From Hypsibius dujardini (Eukaryota; Tardigrada; Eutardigrada; Parachela; Hypsibiidae): 20,178 nucleotides of DNA. Position numbers and translations under genes: made by a program. Location: the NCBI GenBank assembly GCA_001579985.1, contig LRSR01013127.1, positions 1 through 20,178 on the forward strand. Direction: 5' to 3'. Position 1 is the first letter of the stretch, and each line of letters starts with the position of its first letter. Positions 1 through 14,179 of the stretch are shown one piece after another. The notes under the pieces are model-generated. The model was not told the DNA's origin. It worked only from the letters and a program-made list of their open reading frames with translations, and searched no databases.

Positions 1-20
1 GTATTCAATCTTGTCGTTAC
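1..20. mobile_element. Probable terminus of a second copy of the 4810-4966 MITE
   Basis: Bases 1-18 match the right terminus of the inverted-repeat element at 4810-4966 (around 4945-4963) with one mismatch. They lie in the RBM28 intron after the last visible exon. The body of the copy would lie to the left of the window, so this is a fragment call only. Confidence 0.45.
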
Positions 21-26
21 TAGTAC

Positions 27-1807
27 CTTGTCAGCCTTGAAAATGTCCGGATTGTTGTTGACGGCAGCGATCGCTTTCACGGCATCCGCGTGATTTTTGA
101 ACTCAACGAAGCCGAATCCCCGAGATTTGCCCACCCCCGTGTGATCCAGCGTTTGAAGATCTCTGATTACCCTCGACTGAAAAGACAATCATCGCACACC
201 ACCGGTGACACAGAATGAGGAGAGACCGGTCAAAGTGGTCCCACTCACGCACCTCTTTTATGGCGTATTTTTTCACACCGACAGCCTTGAGGAAGATATC
301 CCTGAGACCGGCATCGTCGAGGCTTTTGGGTATGTTGTGGACGGTCAGACGAGTCGTCGAGACAAACATGTGCAGGTTCTTCAGCGATTCCGCTTTCCGC
401 TTATCCAACTGCAAAACCCAACACCACCGTAACAGGCAAATTAAATGGAACAAATTCTATGCCCAATTAGTACCATTGATCGTTTTCGCATGTCATTCTG
501 AGATACTGGGTCGGCATCTTTGACAAGTCCTAAAACCAGAAGCGGTACAGAAGTGTTCCCGAGGTTATCCTACAACCTCATACAAAGGTTCCAGTTCTTA
601 CGGCCTTCCTGCAGCAAAGCCAAGTTACGATTGTCCTTCTTCGGCTTTTCGTGTTTGAGTTTCTCCGCTTTTCTCCTCTCTTTGGGCTTCTCAGCCACAC
701 AAACAAGCAGTTTGCGACTGTCCAAAACCAGGCCATCGTTGCTGGAGGCTGCGTAAAGGCACCGGTCAGCTGAGTCCTTTTCGCGATATTGCACGAACCC
801 GCTCCCTAACAGCAGCACAATATTGTCAAGCGGACAGAATAATGACCAGGAGTTCCAGGAGTTCCGCTCCGGTTATCCGGTTATACCTTTAGAGTGGCCG
901 GAATCAGCGTGTATACAGAGCTTGAAGTACTTGACGACACCGAACTTTTTGAAAAATGGCAGTAGAGACTCTTCCGTTTCCTCGTATGGCAGGTTCCTGA
1001 GCAAAATCGCGACAATGTTGACAATTCGCATACACAAATCGCACAAAACATGGTAAACCTACCGGATGAAGAGCGTGCGGCCTTCCTCGACATCACTCGG
1101 CTTCTTCGGTGTTCTGGGCTTCTTTTTTCTCACCGTGCCATCGTCACCTGCGATAAGACAACGTCAGAAGACGAATGCTTCCTGAATATCCTCGGTTTTT
1201 CATTAACACACCCTCCTCCGTTTCGGAGTCGTCAGCATTGGATGAGTCGTCAGCATCTGACTCTTCTTTCACCGGTTTTTCTGATTCCTCCTCTTCACCG
1301 TCTTCAGATTTCTCATCATCGTTCGTGTCGCCTTTTTCTTCCCCCTCTTCGTCTTCCTCTATCTCCTTCACATCGGGTTCCTCTGCCTTGACCCTGGCCG
1401 TTTCTGCGTCTCGTGCTGCAATGCAGGAAGAAGCTTTCTCTACCTGGTATTACCAACAACCACCCGTACGAAGATTATTCTAGGCAAGATGAGTCGTACC
1501 GGCCAAGGCGTCATCGTAACGGGATTTGGCGACTGCCCAATCGACAGCAATGGGCCGATCTGCAAAGGCGAAGCTTCACTAATGGCACTGTCAATCGAGA
1601 ACATGAACTCGAGTCACATAGACAGATAGACAGACAGTCAGATAGACAGACAGATAGACAAGTAGATAGACAGATAGATAGATAGACAGACAGATAGATA
1701 GATAGATAGATATACAGACAGACAGGTAGACAGATAGATAGACAGTCAGATAGACAGTCAGATAGAGAGACAGACAGGTAGACAGATAGTCAGACAGATA
1801 GTCAGAC

Positions 1808-1838
<31 letters not shown>

Positions 1839-1991
1839 AAGACAGACAGACAGACAGATAAATAGACAGATAGATACATAGAAAGACAGACAGACAGGTA
1901 AACAGATAGATAGATAGACAGATAGATAGATAGACAGATAGATAGATAGACAGATAGACAGGTAGACAGAAAGACAGACAGACAGGTAAAC

Positions 1992-2038
<47 letters not shown>

Positions 2039-3167
2039 CAGATAGACAGACAGACAGACACCTTTGAGCTTGGATGCGTTGAACATCTTGATGGCGGTTT
2101 CGGCGGAGTTTATCGACTGAAACTGGACGAATGCAAAGCCACGCATCTTGCCGTCTGCCAAGTGAACACTCGTAAAGCCCGTGTGAAGAATGAGCAAAAA
2201 TCGCAAGTGAACGTACCGTCTTTGAGCGGAATTCGGACCTCCATGATCTTCCCACATTTGGCCATGAGATTCTTCAGGTCATCCTCTTTCGTCTGTCAAG
2301 TTAGAAAAGGTGACAATGAAAGAACAAGCAACTGAAGCAGGCTGCTTACCGAAAAGGGAAGATTTCGGATTATGATCCTTCCCATTTTCGATGGTTTCCG
2401 CTCCGGCATGGAGGTTCTAGGCTGATCGCCGCCTGTTGAAATAGCGTTATTATTCGCAGGTTCGCACAATTTGGCCAGCGGTTTCAGTTAAAGCAGTCGA
2501 TCTGTATAAGAGCCATTCCAGCCCAACTTAACAATCAATCAATCACTCGATTCCAATCAACGCCTCAGCGGAACAATCAGTCAATCAACCAGACTCAATC
2601 AGTCAATCAATCGACCCATCACTCACAATTCACTCAGTTCACTCACCGATGATTGGCCTCGACGTGTTATCCACTTCGTCATCCGGATTCGCGCGTGGGT
2701 TAAAGCGCGTGGCAATATGGCTAACATGTGACTGATCCGAATCCAAGGTATGTCCACCGTACCGGTCGTCTCGTGTCGGCGAACTTCTTTTTCCGTAAGC
2801 TAAACATTGCGCAAGCCAAGCACATTCATCAATCAATCAACCAATCGATCGACGGAATCTGTTGTTTCTGCCAGAGTAATCTGACAGAAAATCCCGAAAC
2901 AAACTTGCACGTAGAAAACTGCCTAATCCTACCTTGAAATCCGTCATCCCAATTTGGTCGCTGTCCATAACCGCCGGTGCCACCACCACGAATCCCTCCG
3001 CGTCCACGAAATGCACCACGCGGGTTGGCTCGGAAACGGCCAGAAGAAAATCCGCGGTTGCCACCGCCACGGTCAAATCCGCCGCGAAAGCCGCGATCCG
3101 ACCGGCCTCCCCGATCCGCACCGCGTCGAAATGACGGCCGACGAAAATTCCCGCCAGAAAAACTCAT
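27..3167 (-). CDS. RBM28: RBM28/Nop4-like nucleolar RRM protein, 13 exons, C-terminus outside window
   Basis: Exons in transcript order: 3167-2933, 2799-2647, 2432-2350, 2292-2217, 2154-2062, 1559-1500, 1415-1212, 1147-1063, 996-887, 805-602, 529-474, 408-253, 176-27. All junctions are GT-AG and phases agree, giving 555 codons up to a donor (AAG|GTACTAG) at the left edge. Residues 1-78 are Arg/Gly/Phe-rich (RGG type). A first RRM (about 147-228) has IIIRNLPFS and [10 protein letters not shown], followed by [16 protein letters not shown]. An acidic Glu/Asp/Ser linker spans about 234-301. A second RRM (about 322-400) has [16 protein letters not shown] third RRM (about 468-545) has [23 protein letters not shown] and NNNPDIF. 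Order and linkers match RBM28, which works in the nucleolus in 60S ribosome assembly and snRNP biology. RBM28 normally has four RRMs; the first is absent here. The start is the first in-frame ATG (GCAAAATG context). The C-terminal basic region is not in the window. Confidence 0.9.
1619..2061. repeat. Large GACA/GATA compound microsatellite filling RBM28 intron 5
   Basis: About 440 bp of imperfect CAGA/GATA tetranucleotide units on the plus strand. It occupies nearly all of the 502 bp intron between the exons ending at 2062 and starting at 1559. On the transcribed (minus) strand it reads as CTGT/CTAT units, and its first unit supplies the splice donor itself (AAAG|GTGTCTGTCTG). The long Cys/Leu/Ser/Tyr-rich open frames across it are repeat artefacts. 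Confidence 0.95.
2527..2640. repeat. AATC-rich low-complexity tract in RBM28 intron 2
   Basis: Irregular runs of (AATC)n with interruptions, between the exons ending at 2647 and starting at 2432. Similar short AATC runs occur near 2826, 15284 and 18950-19095, all in introns. Confidence 0.7.
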
Positions 3168-3624
3168 TTTGCAATAATTTGGAGGCCGAAAAACGAGACA
3201 CCAAAAGCAAAACAGACGACGAACTTGGCGACCCAAAATAAAATTCACAGCTGCTTGAGTTTTTGTGCCATTCAGCTCACCAAAATAAATCCACTGGCAA
3301 GCCCAATGAGCAGGATTACAATGTAGGGTACAAAGTCCAACAGAAGAACGGAGTTGCTAAGAAACGCCCTCGAAGCAAAACCAACCAACGGCATCGCTCT
3401 CCTTGAGTTTAGCCTATTTTGATTCGCCCATTTCTGTTCTTCGACGAATCGCGTGTGGCATGCCGACGCGCGGGAATAGTCGCAACTTTCACGTGGCGAA
3501 CGAGAAAATTGATTTGAATTTTTTCCACCAGTCCCCCCGCAGTTACAACACACACACACAACACACTCACACACTCACACTCACACTCACACACACGCAC
3601 ACGCACACACACGCACACGCACAG

Positions 3625-3664
<40 letters not shown>

Positions 3665-3761
3665 ACACACGGAGATCATTGTTGCTCTCTCCACCTTCTG
3701 CCATTTTAAACTGCTCCGTCCGTTTTTCTCTAATTACATTTTCAACGAATCCAGCAGGAAA
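3168..3761. promoter_or_regulatory. Head-to-head intergenic region, likely bidirectional promoter
   Basis: The 594 bp between the ATG of the RBM28-like gene (minus strand) and the ATG of the helicase gene (plus strand) must hold the start sites and 5' UTRs of both. I see no clear TATA box. A (CA)n tract lies at 3546-3671. A pyrimidine-rich stretch followed by CCAGCAG lies just upstream of the helicase ATG and could be a splice acceptor. Both genes serve RNA or ribosome metabolism, which suits co-expression, but shared regulation is an inference from geometry. Confidence 0.6.
3546..3671. repeat. (CA)n microsatellite with CT/CG interruptions
   Basis: About 125 bp of CA dinucleotides on the plus strand, with CACT and CACG variants, in the divergent promoter region about 90 bp upstream of the helicase start codon. 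Alternating purine-pyrimidine DNA of this type can adopt Z-form; that is general knowledge, not shown here. Confidence 0.95.
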
Positions 3762-7854
<4,093 letters not shown>

Positions 7855-8297
7855 AGATTGCGTGCGCCGATGCTGTTGTGGGCTGGATTTCTGTCGTGGA
7901 TGCTTTTTTTCCAGATTCCTTCTAGCCGTCTTGATCTGTGCTATTCGACTGGCTGCGCGTTAATATAATTTGCTGTGGGGGGTTTCTTTTAGTTTCCATT
8001 AAGTAACGTGGAGTTTGTTCGCGCGACTGGAACGTTTTTGTTGGATCGTAGTGCTAGCTAGCGTCTTCTCTTTTCCTCTCATTAACATTTTGGCTGTTAA
8101 TTCAGGCTGTTTATTGAGTGAGGGGGTTGTTTTGTTACTTGCACGTGGGAACTTGAGAAAAGTGCGAACATTGGAGCGTGGTGATGAACTGGTACGCAAT
8201 TGGCACTTTGAGCCAACTGTTTGACCGTCAATTGATGTGGTTGATTCAACAGCACATGAAATTTTGTTAGTTTTGATATTTTGATAGTGTGAACTAG
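7855..8297. other. Helicase 3' UTR/intergenic sequence
   Basis: Follows the helicase stop. I see no gene and no canonical AATAAA in this stretch; the first plus-strand AATAAA is at 8735-8740, so polyadenylation probably uses a variant such as the AATATA near 7962. Open frames here show no domain features. Confidence 0.5.
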
Positions 8298-8461
8298 TAC
8301 CAGGCAAACGCTCTGGGTTGAATCAGTCGGGTGGCGGAGGGCGCTACGAGTGTAAATTGTAAACAACACTGATTCAGCAATACACACACCGCCTGCGGCG
8401 CCCTCTGCCACCCGACTGATTCAACCCATGTAGTGATTCAACCCAGAGCGTTTGCCTGGTA
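8298..8461. mobile_element. MITE-like inverted-repeat element, TIR about 45 bp, possible TA target duplication
   Basis: The left arm (8300-8344, starting CCAGGCAAACGCTCTGGGTT) is the reverse complement of the right arm (8397-8459). The right arm carries an extra 17 bp direct duplication of a GATTCAACCC-containing unit. TA flanks both sides (8298-8299, 8460-8461), the target preference of Tc1/mariner-type elements. No coding capacity. Confidence 0.8.
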
Positions 8462-8561
8462 TAGGGTAGACTGATATGGGAACTCAGTTCAGAATCGGTG
8501 TTCAAGTTAATTTTTTGTTGTCAGCTGCCTTACCTTACCGTACACTATGGGACAGTCTTTC

Positions 8562-8689
8562 TCGGCTCACTCATGAATTTCTCTCTGATGGCAGGTGCTT
8601 GATTGTTTGATTTGCTTCCTAGTATACTATAGCACTTCTGAAAATCAAACAATCCAGCACTTGCAATCAGAAACGAACGAGTGAGCCGA
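8562..8689. mobile_element. Diverged inverted-repeat element or hairpin
   Basis: The left arm (8562-8613) and right arm (8641-8689) are imperfect reverse complements, starting TCGGCTCACTC and ending GAGTGAGCCGA, around a loop of about 27 bp. Best read as an old MITE. A stable hairpin of this size could also be a small-RNA precursor if transcribed. Confidence 0.65.
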
Positions 8690-8849
8690 TTTATAAACTA
8701 CCAACGGCCGGCTCCGAGCAAACGGTCCGATAGAAATAAACTCACGTGACCAAATGTGTAAATTTCAACCAATCACGACACAGGGAATCCTATTGAACAG
8801 TCACCAATGACTGGAGGGGGTGGGGCTCTCTTGAGATCGGGAGATTACG

Positions 8850-9078
8850 GTACTGTTCTTCCTCGATAGATAGCAAGAGCGCACGACCTGTGTGATGTTA
8901 AATTGGTCCCCCCCTACTCGTTAGCGTATGCCGCGCCTGTACCTCGCATGCCATACAGCCGTACACACAGCTTTCTTGTGGTGGATAGTAGGCAAAGGGG
9001 CAAACTTTACGTGTACAACGGGCAACCATTACGTCACGTTACCCATGCGCTGTCGCTTTCTATCGAGGAAATACAGTA
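8850..9078. mobile_element. Inverted-repeat element with roughly 30 bp TIRs
   Basis: The left end near 8851-8881 (TACTGTTCTTCCTCGATAGA) and the right end near 9048-9077 (reading TCTATCGAGGAAATACAGTA) are imperfect reverse complements. The interior has no convincing coding frame. It sits immediately beside the next element at 9083. Confidence 0.55.
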
Positions 9079-9082
9079 CTCA

Positions 9083-9412
9083 TACCTGTAGACTGCCGCA
9101 CATTGCGGTGGAACGGTGCACTGTTCGGTACGGCGCCCGGTTAGTCCGACCGGCCGATACAGAAAATGATGTCCGGTGTTTACAGCCCTGCACAGGTGGC
9201 CGAAATCAACGAAATGTACTCTTGTGTTCGTACATTTGAAACAATCAAGGCTAGGCTGACTTTAACGAGCGTTCCCTTAAGCCGAACACGGTTCCACCGA
9301 ACGCGGTTCCACCGAACACGGTTCCATCGAACACGGTCCCACCGAACACGGTTCCACCGAACGCGGTTCCATCGAACACGGTTCCACCGAAATCTGCGGC
9401 AGTCTACAGGTA
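9083..9412. mobile_element. MITE-like element with 32 bp TIRs and an internal 15 bp minisatellite
   Basis: The left TIR at 9083-9114 (TACCTGTAGACTGCCGCA start) is the reverse complement of the right TIR at 9381-9412 (TGCGGCAGTCTACAGGTA end), with about two mismatches. The element is 330 bp and non-coding; an array of a 15 bp unit lies at 9283-9387 against the right TIR. Confidence 0.85.
9283..9387. repeat. 15 bp minisatellite, 7 copies
   Basis: Seven near-identical copies of CGAACACGGTTCCAC, with A/G and C/T variants. Because the unit is a multiple of three it makes an open frame repeating Arg-Thr-Arg-Phe-His. That frame lies wholly within the mobile element and I do not regard it as a gene. 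Confidence 0.95.
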
Positions 9413-9780
9413 CACGTCGCGCCGGTTGAAAAGATCACTCCTGACCGAAATGAAATAACGTCAACTGGTACTTACAACACAAGACTATCAACAAAACGGA
9501 GCACAGGGAGCATTTGGTCCACCGTCGCAGCCTCCCTTCTCCACTGTAGGACTTCATACCATCGTAACAAAATAAGAACTGTAACACAAGAAAAACCGAC
9601 ATTTTCAAATAAACCACAGGAGGAGAGCTCTGTGCGACCGCCAACTCCCAGCCTGTTAGGTTTACGAACCACGCAGCGGGAATCGGTGCAATTAAAACAA
9701 AAGTAAGACTTGAGACGAAAAAGAGTCCTGTATTCAACAGTGCAAGGACGGGAAGATGGACAAGTGTGGCAGCTTCCGCT
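9413..9780. other. piwi 3' UTR/intergenic
   Basis: Lies downstream of the piwi stop codon on the minus strand. I found no gene and no canonical minus-strand AATAAA here. A plus-strand AATAAA at 9608 has no matching upstream gene nearby. Confidence 0.45.
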
Positions 9781-11620
9781 TTACAGGAAAAACAGCCTGT
9801 CACAAATGGACATTCTCGGCTCGTAGTTGTCGTAGCAGGTGCCGCTCTGATAGGCCAACTTGTGGGCGTACTGTAAACACACGACAAGGTTCAGGTCTTC
9901 CTTCACTCCCATAGCAATTAGCGGGACAGAAAGGAGGTGACACCTGGCGACACCTGGGGGTACTTCTCTACTTACCATACAGGGTGCCGGAACTCGAATC
10001 GTGCCTGTCCAGTTGTAGTACATGTGCGTCAGCTTGTAGGCCAGATTCTGGATGGGAAAACAGAAAGGGAAAAATGACACTGAACATAAGACGCCCATGT
10101 CTGGAATGATAATTTCAACCGACAGACAGAAACCGACCTGGATGTTGTCCACCGACAGGCGCGGCTTCTCCGGCTGGTAGATCACGATGAAATGGACCGG
10201 CGTGACGCTGCCTTCACGAACGTTCTGCCCAAAAAGTCACAAAGCTTATTGATAATGCGACCACATGTCAAAGGTACTGGAAGAGTTGCGACGTACCTGC
10301 GGAACCAGGTAGAAATCGTACATGTCCCGTCGGGTGATGATTTCATCCACCACTGCAACAGCAAGCCATTTGATCAATGAATCAACCGATAAAGAACTAA
10401 TACAACAATTCATGCCAATTGATCAATGAATCAACCGATAAAGAGCCAATACAAGTCATACCAGTGCCGGGCTTGGGATTGGCCAACGCCTGTTTGCCTT
10501 CCTTCGAGCCCTACACGACAATCGGGGAGACGCCGCATTACAATACGGAAATGAACCTCGGAGAGTACCTACAACCGGGTACCTCAATGAGGAAGAGGCG
10601 CTGATTGATGCGCTTCTGCACAATGATGAAGTAGACCTCGGGATTGTAGTCTGCCTCACTCTTGCTGCTGCTGCTCTCACTTCCGGACCAACTGCAGCCG
10701 AGCAGTTCCATGATCACGGTGGGGTCCTTGCAAACCTCCAGGATCTGCGGCAGCTCGGACTTGACCACCTGGTCCAGTTCGTTGTCACTGATACCGTCGC
10801 GGAAGATGACAATCGTGTTGGGGAGATTACGATTGGCCTGAAGACCAAGAGTGATGGCTCAGAACTCGACACTTTCCCACGGAGCGCTCTATCTATCAGA
10901 CAGGAAACTGCACAACGACGACACTCCCGCTCACAAACCTTGACATAGGCGTTCAGGGCGCTCATGAAGGAGATCTTCAGACCGGAACCCAATTCCGCTT
11001 TCGGAGGCTGGAAGTTGCACCGACTGCAAACCATAATGTGAGACTATAACGCACAAGACCAGAATATTCATCGCCGAGGGCGCACAAGCACACCGACCTG
11101 TGCCAGCGCGTAAAGTCTTCGTCAGTGCTGGCCACCATGGCGGTGGCCGTCGGGCGCAGCCGTCGCAAGTCATGGTACGAATCAATGCCAATCACCATCA
11201 TGGTCATCGGGTCGTCATCCTGTGTACGGGAGGAAAACGAAATCATTAAATGAAAAGACCATATCAAATATCAATTTCAAACAAATACCGGGCGAGGAGG
11301 AACCACAAACTTCCCCATCCGCCACAAGTGGCCGCCCAGCTTGCAGTTCATCTGCAGAGCTATCTTCTGCACAATGGCCCGCATCCGGTCAGGCTTGGAC
11401 AAGGTTTTTAAGTTGATGACCTGTGACGCGACGCCATGATTCACATAGCAGGCCTTTTTCACCGAGGCGTAGCGGTCGTCGCGCGGTGAGGGGAAAACCA
11501 AGACTACCATTTCACTCTGCGAAGAAAAAAACAAGAAGGGTAATTGTTAAGACTGCCCATTTTGGCAAGGATGAATTCATCCGACAACACACGTTCATAT
11601 TAGCTGTCTAGCTGTCTAGC

Positions 11621-11667
<47 letters not shown>

Positions 11668-12591
11668 GTGTCTCCGTCAAGAGTGCGTACCTTGTTTGTC
11701 TGGACGGCCACGTCGATACCGTTGACCCAAGTGATGTTGGTGTCCACTCCCAAGGGAAGGATGCTCGGCGGCGCCACGTTCATTCCCATCTGACTGCCGA
11801 CCTCTCGCAGCATCCGGTCAAAAGCAATGCACGTGGGCTGATCCCTCATCATGTACAGGAAGGTCCAATCAATTAGCGGCTTCGATCCGAGCATCCTGTT
11901 GCCAGTGGCATCCCTCGTCCAGTCTGTGAAAGTTCATCCGACCAGCACACTAGTAAACCTTAAAGACACAAAACTCCTGGCAAAATCAGTTCAAAAACAC
12001 GTACCGCCATTAGTTGGCACTGTGACTGGCCCGCGACTGCCGAAGAAGAGGGTTTCAGGGGGAAGGACGCGCCCGGGCAGCTCGATAAGCCTGGTGCCGA
12101 CCTTGATCCCTGAAAAATGCACGACCATTTAACGAAAAGTAGAACAAAATGCGAAATCCACAGAAGAAATCCGGCCAAATTTCCAATCCCTCTTTCCAAA
12201 TTAGAGACTTGCCCCAATTTTTCATGACTGCTTTCGCGATGTCTGTCTCGACAAACTGCCGCAGGTAGTCCATGACGAAGTCGAAGCGCTGCATCGGGCT
12301 CAGCTTTGTGGTGGTCGTGATGGCCTGAGAAAAAGAACAATTCCGCTCATGTCGACATGTCCTTACTATTTGCCTGCCCGGTTATGTTTGGGAAATCTTC
12401 AGAGTCAACGTGTTTAGTCAAACTGTGCCAATTCCCAATTAACCGATGCTGTAACTACTGACCTTCATAGCGTTGAAATTAGCCCGCAGATCATCCTGAA
12501 TGCCGGTCACTAAAAGGGAACCATAAAAACAGTGTAATTTCTGTGCAACACATCTTGATTGCCTGTCTGCCTGCCTGTTCGCTTACCTGCC

Positions 12592-12640
<49 letters not shown>

Positions 12641-13355
12641 GCCTGCCTGCCTGCCTACCTGTCTGTCTACCTGTCCACCTGCCTGCCTGTCTGTCTGTCT
12701 GTCTGTCTGCCTGCCTGCCTGCCTGTCTGTCTGTGTGCCCGTGTGCCCGTCTGTCTGTTTGTCTGTCTGTTTGTCTGTCTGCCTATTCTGTCTCTTTGGC
12801 CTTTTCGTCTAACACTCTTCGTTGGCCCTTTGGTCCAACTAGGAAGGGACGTAGGGTCGGACCGAATGCGGTTCACCGTAGTTCACTCACACTGGCACAA
12901 TTCCGGGATGAGGGCGATGATGCGGTTGTCCCGACGACGCACACCGGTGGGAGCCGGTCGGGAGAACATCAGCGGCTGGGTCATGTCCTTAATTTCGATG
13001 TTGTGATGCTTCCGGTAGTAGTCCACATAGCTGATGGGGCCTTCGCGAGTGTCGAACGTGTCTGCGGGGGTCTTGTCAAACGTGATGTCCGATACCACGT
13101 AGCTCTTGTCGTTGTAGGGCTTAAGACAAAATAATCCGACTACTGTGAGCCGGAAACAAAAAATCAAAACGAGATGCAGTAACTTACCGTGAGGACGGTT
13201 TGACCAATAATGTTGTCCTTGACCAGCTTTTGGTAGTCCCTCGTTTTCCTCCACTGGTCCCTATGAGGAAAAAAAGGTTCATATACTGCATCATCCAATC
13301 ATGCTTTCCAGCAAACTAACAGATGGATCACTGCCTATCTGTCTATCTGCCTGCC

Positions 13356-13388
<33 letters not shown>

Positions 13389-14136
13389 GCCTGCCTGACT
13401 ATCTGCGTGAACGCATGTCTGTCTGTCTGTCTGTTTGTCTGTTTGTTTGTCTGTCTGTCTGCCTGCCTGACTATCTGCGTGAACACATGTCTGGCTGCCT
13501 GTCAGTTGTCTACACGTTGGTGGATTTGCCGGACTGAGTAACTGATGAATTTGTGTCTATTTATCGATCAAAACGACCAGCATTTTCCATCTTACAAAAG
13601 ATTCTTAACGTTCCCGACGCGGATCACACGGAAGGCCGCATCAGTCATCTAGAATTAAGTGAAAAGTCGGGTTAGTATTAGTACTCGTTCTAAGGTCGAC
13701 CGAGTCAGCTGAGAGCGTCAAACACTCACCAGCATCACGCCTCCCACGTACGGATTGACCGATGACTGGTAGCCCGGCCAAATCTCCAGCTCCGGAAAGT
13801 TGTTCTGTTTCAGGGCCACTCGACCGGCGGAATTATACCGGTTGCGACCGATCTGGGTGAATTTCATCGCAATTTCCAACCTACCAACCACGTCTAACGT
13901 CATTATGCCGAAGTAACAGAATGACCACGCACCACACATGCACGATGCAACTAATAATGGCTGCTCACTCTTTGACAATCAAGTTTAGCAACTCCTTGCT
14001 CTCATTTGCGCGATTAGCCATGACGCGGCGGATCGTCAGCTTATACTCCTTTTCGGGGTCGAACGGCGACTTGACCACAAAGTCTTGCACCTGGAGCGTG
14101 ACAAAATAGAGCGCCACCTGTCTGTCTATCTATCTA

Positions 14137-14179
<43 letters not shown>

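Noticed and set aside
1619-2061. CRISPR-like repeat array
   Set aside because: Units are 4 bp tandem repeats without spacers, in a eukaryotic intron.
1591-2257. Long minus-strand frames of Cys/Leu/Ser/Tyr repeats
   Set aside because: They are translations of the GACA/GATA microsatellite; only the RRM exon at 2062-2154 is real coding sequence there.
9166-9429. Plus-strand frame with RTRFH pentapeptide repeats
   Set aside because: The 15 bp minisatellite inside a mirrored-end element explains it; the frame covers a TIR.
10561-10860. Vasa or Ago-clade identity for the piwi gene product
   Set aside because: The spacing of the catalytic residues, RG-rich N-terminus and LFFL end fit the Piwi clade; helicase motifs are absent.
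12543-13134. Plus-strand frames rich in CLSVCLSV in piwi introns
   Set aside because: Translations of CTGT arrays, antisense to well-supported piwi exons.
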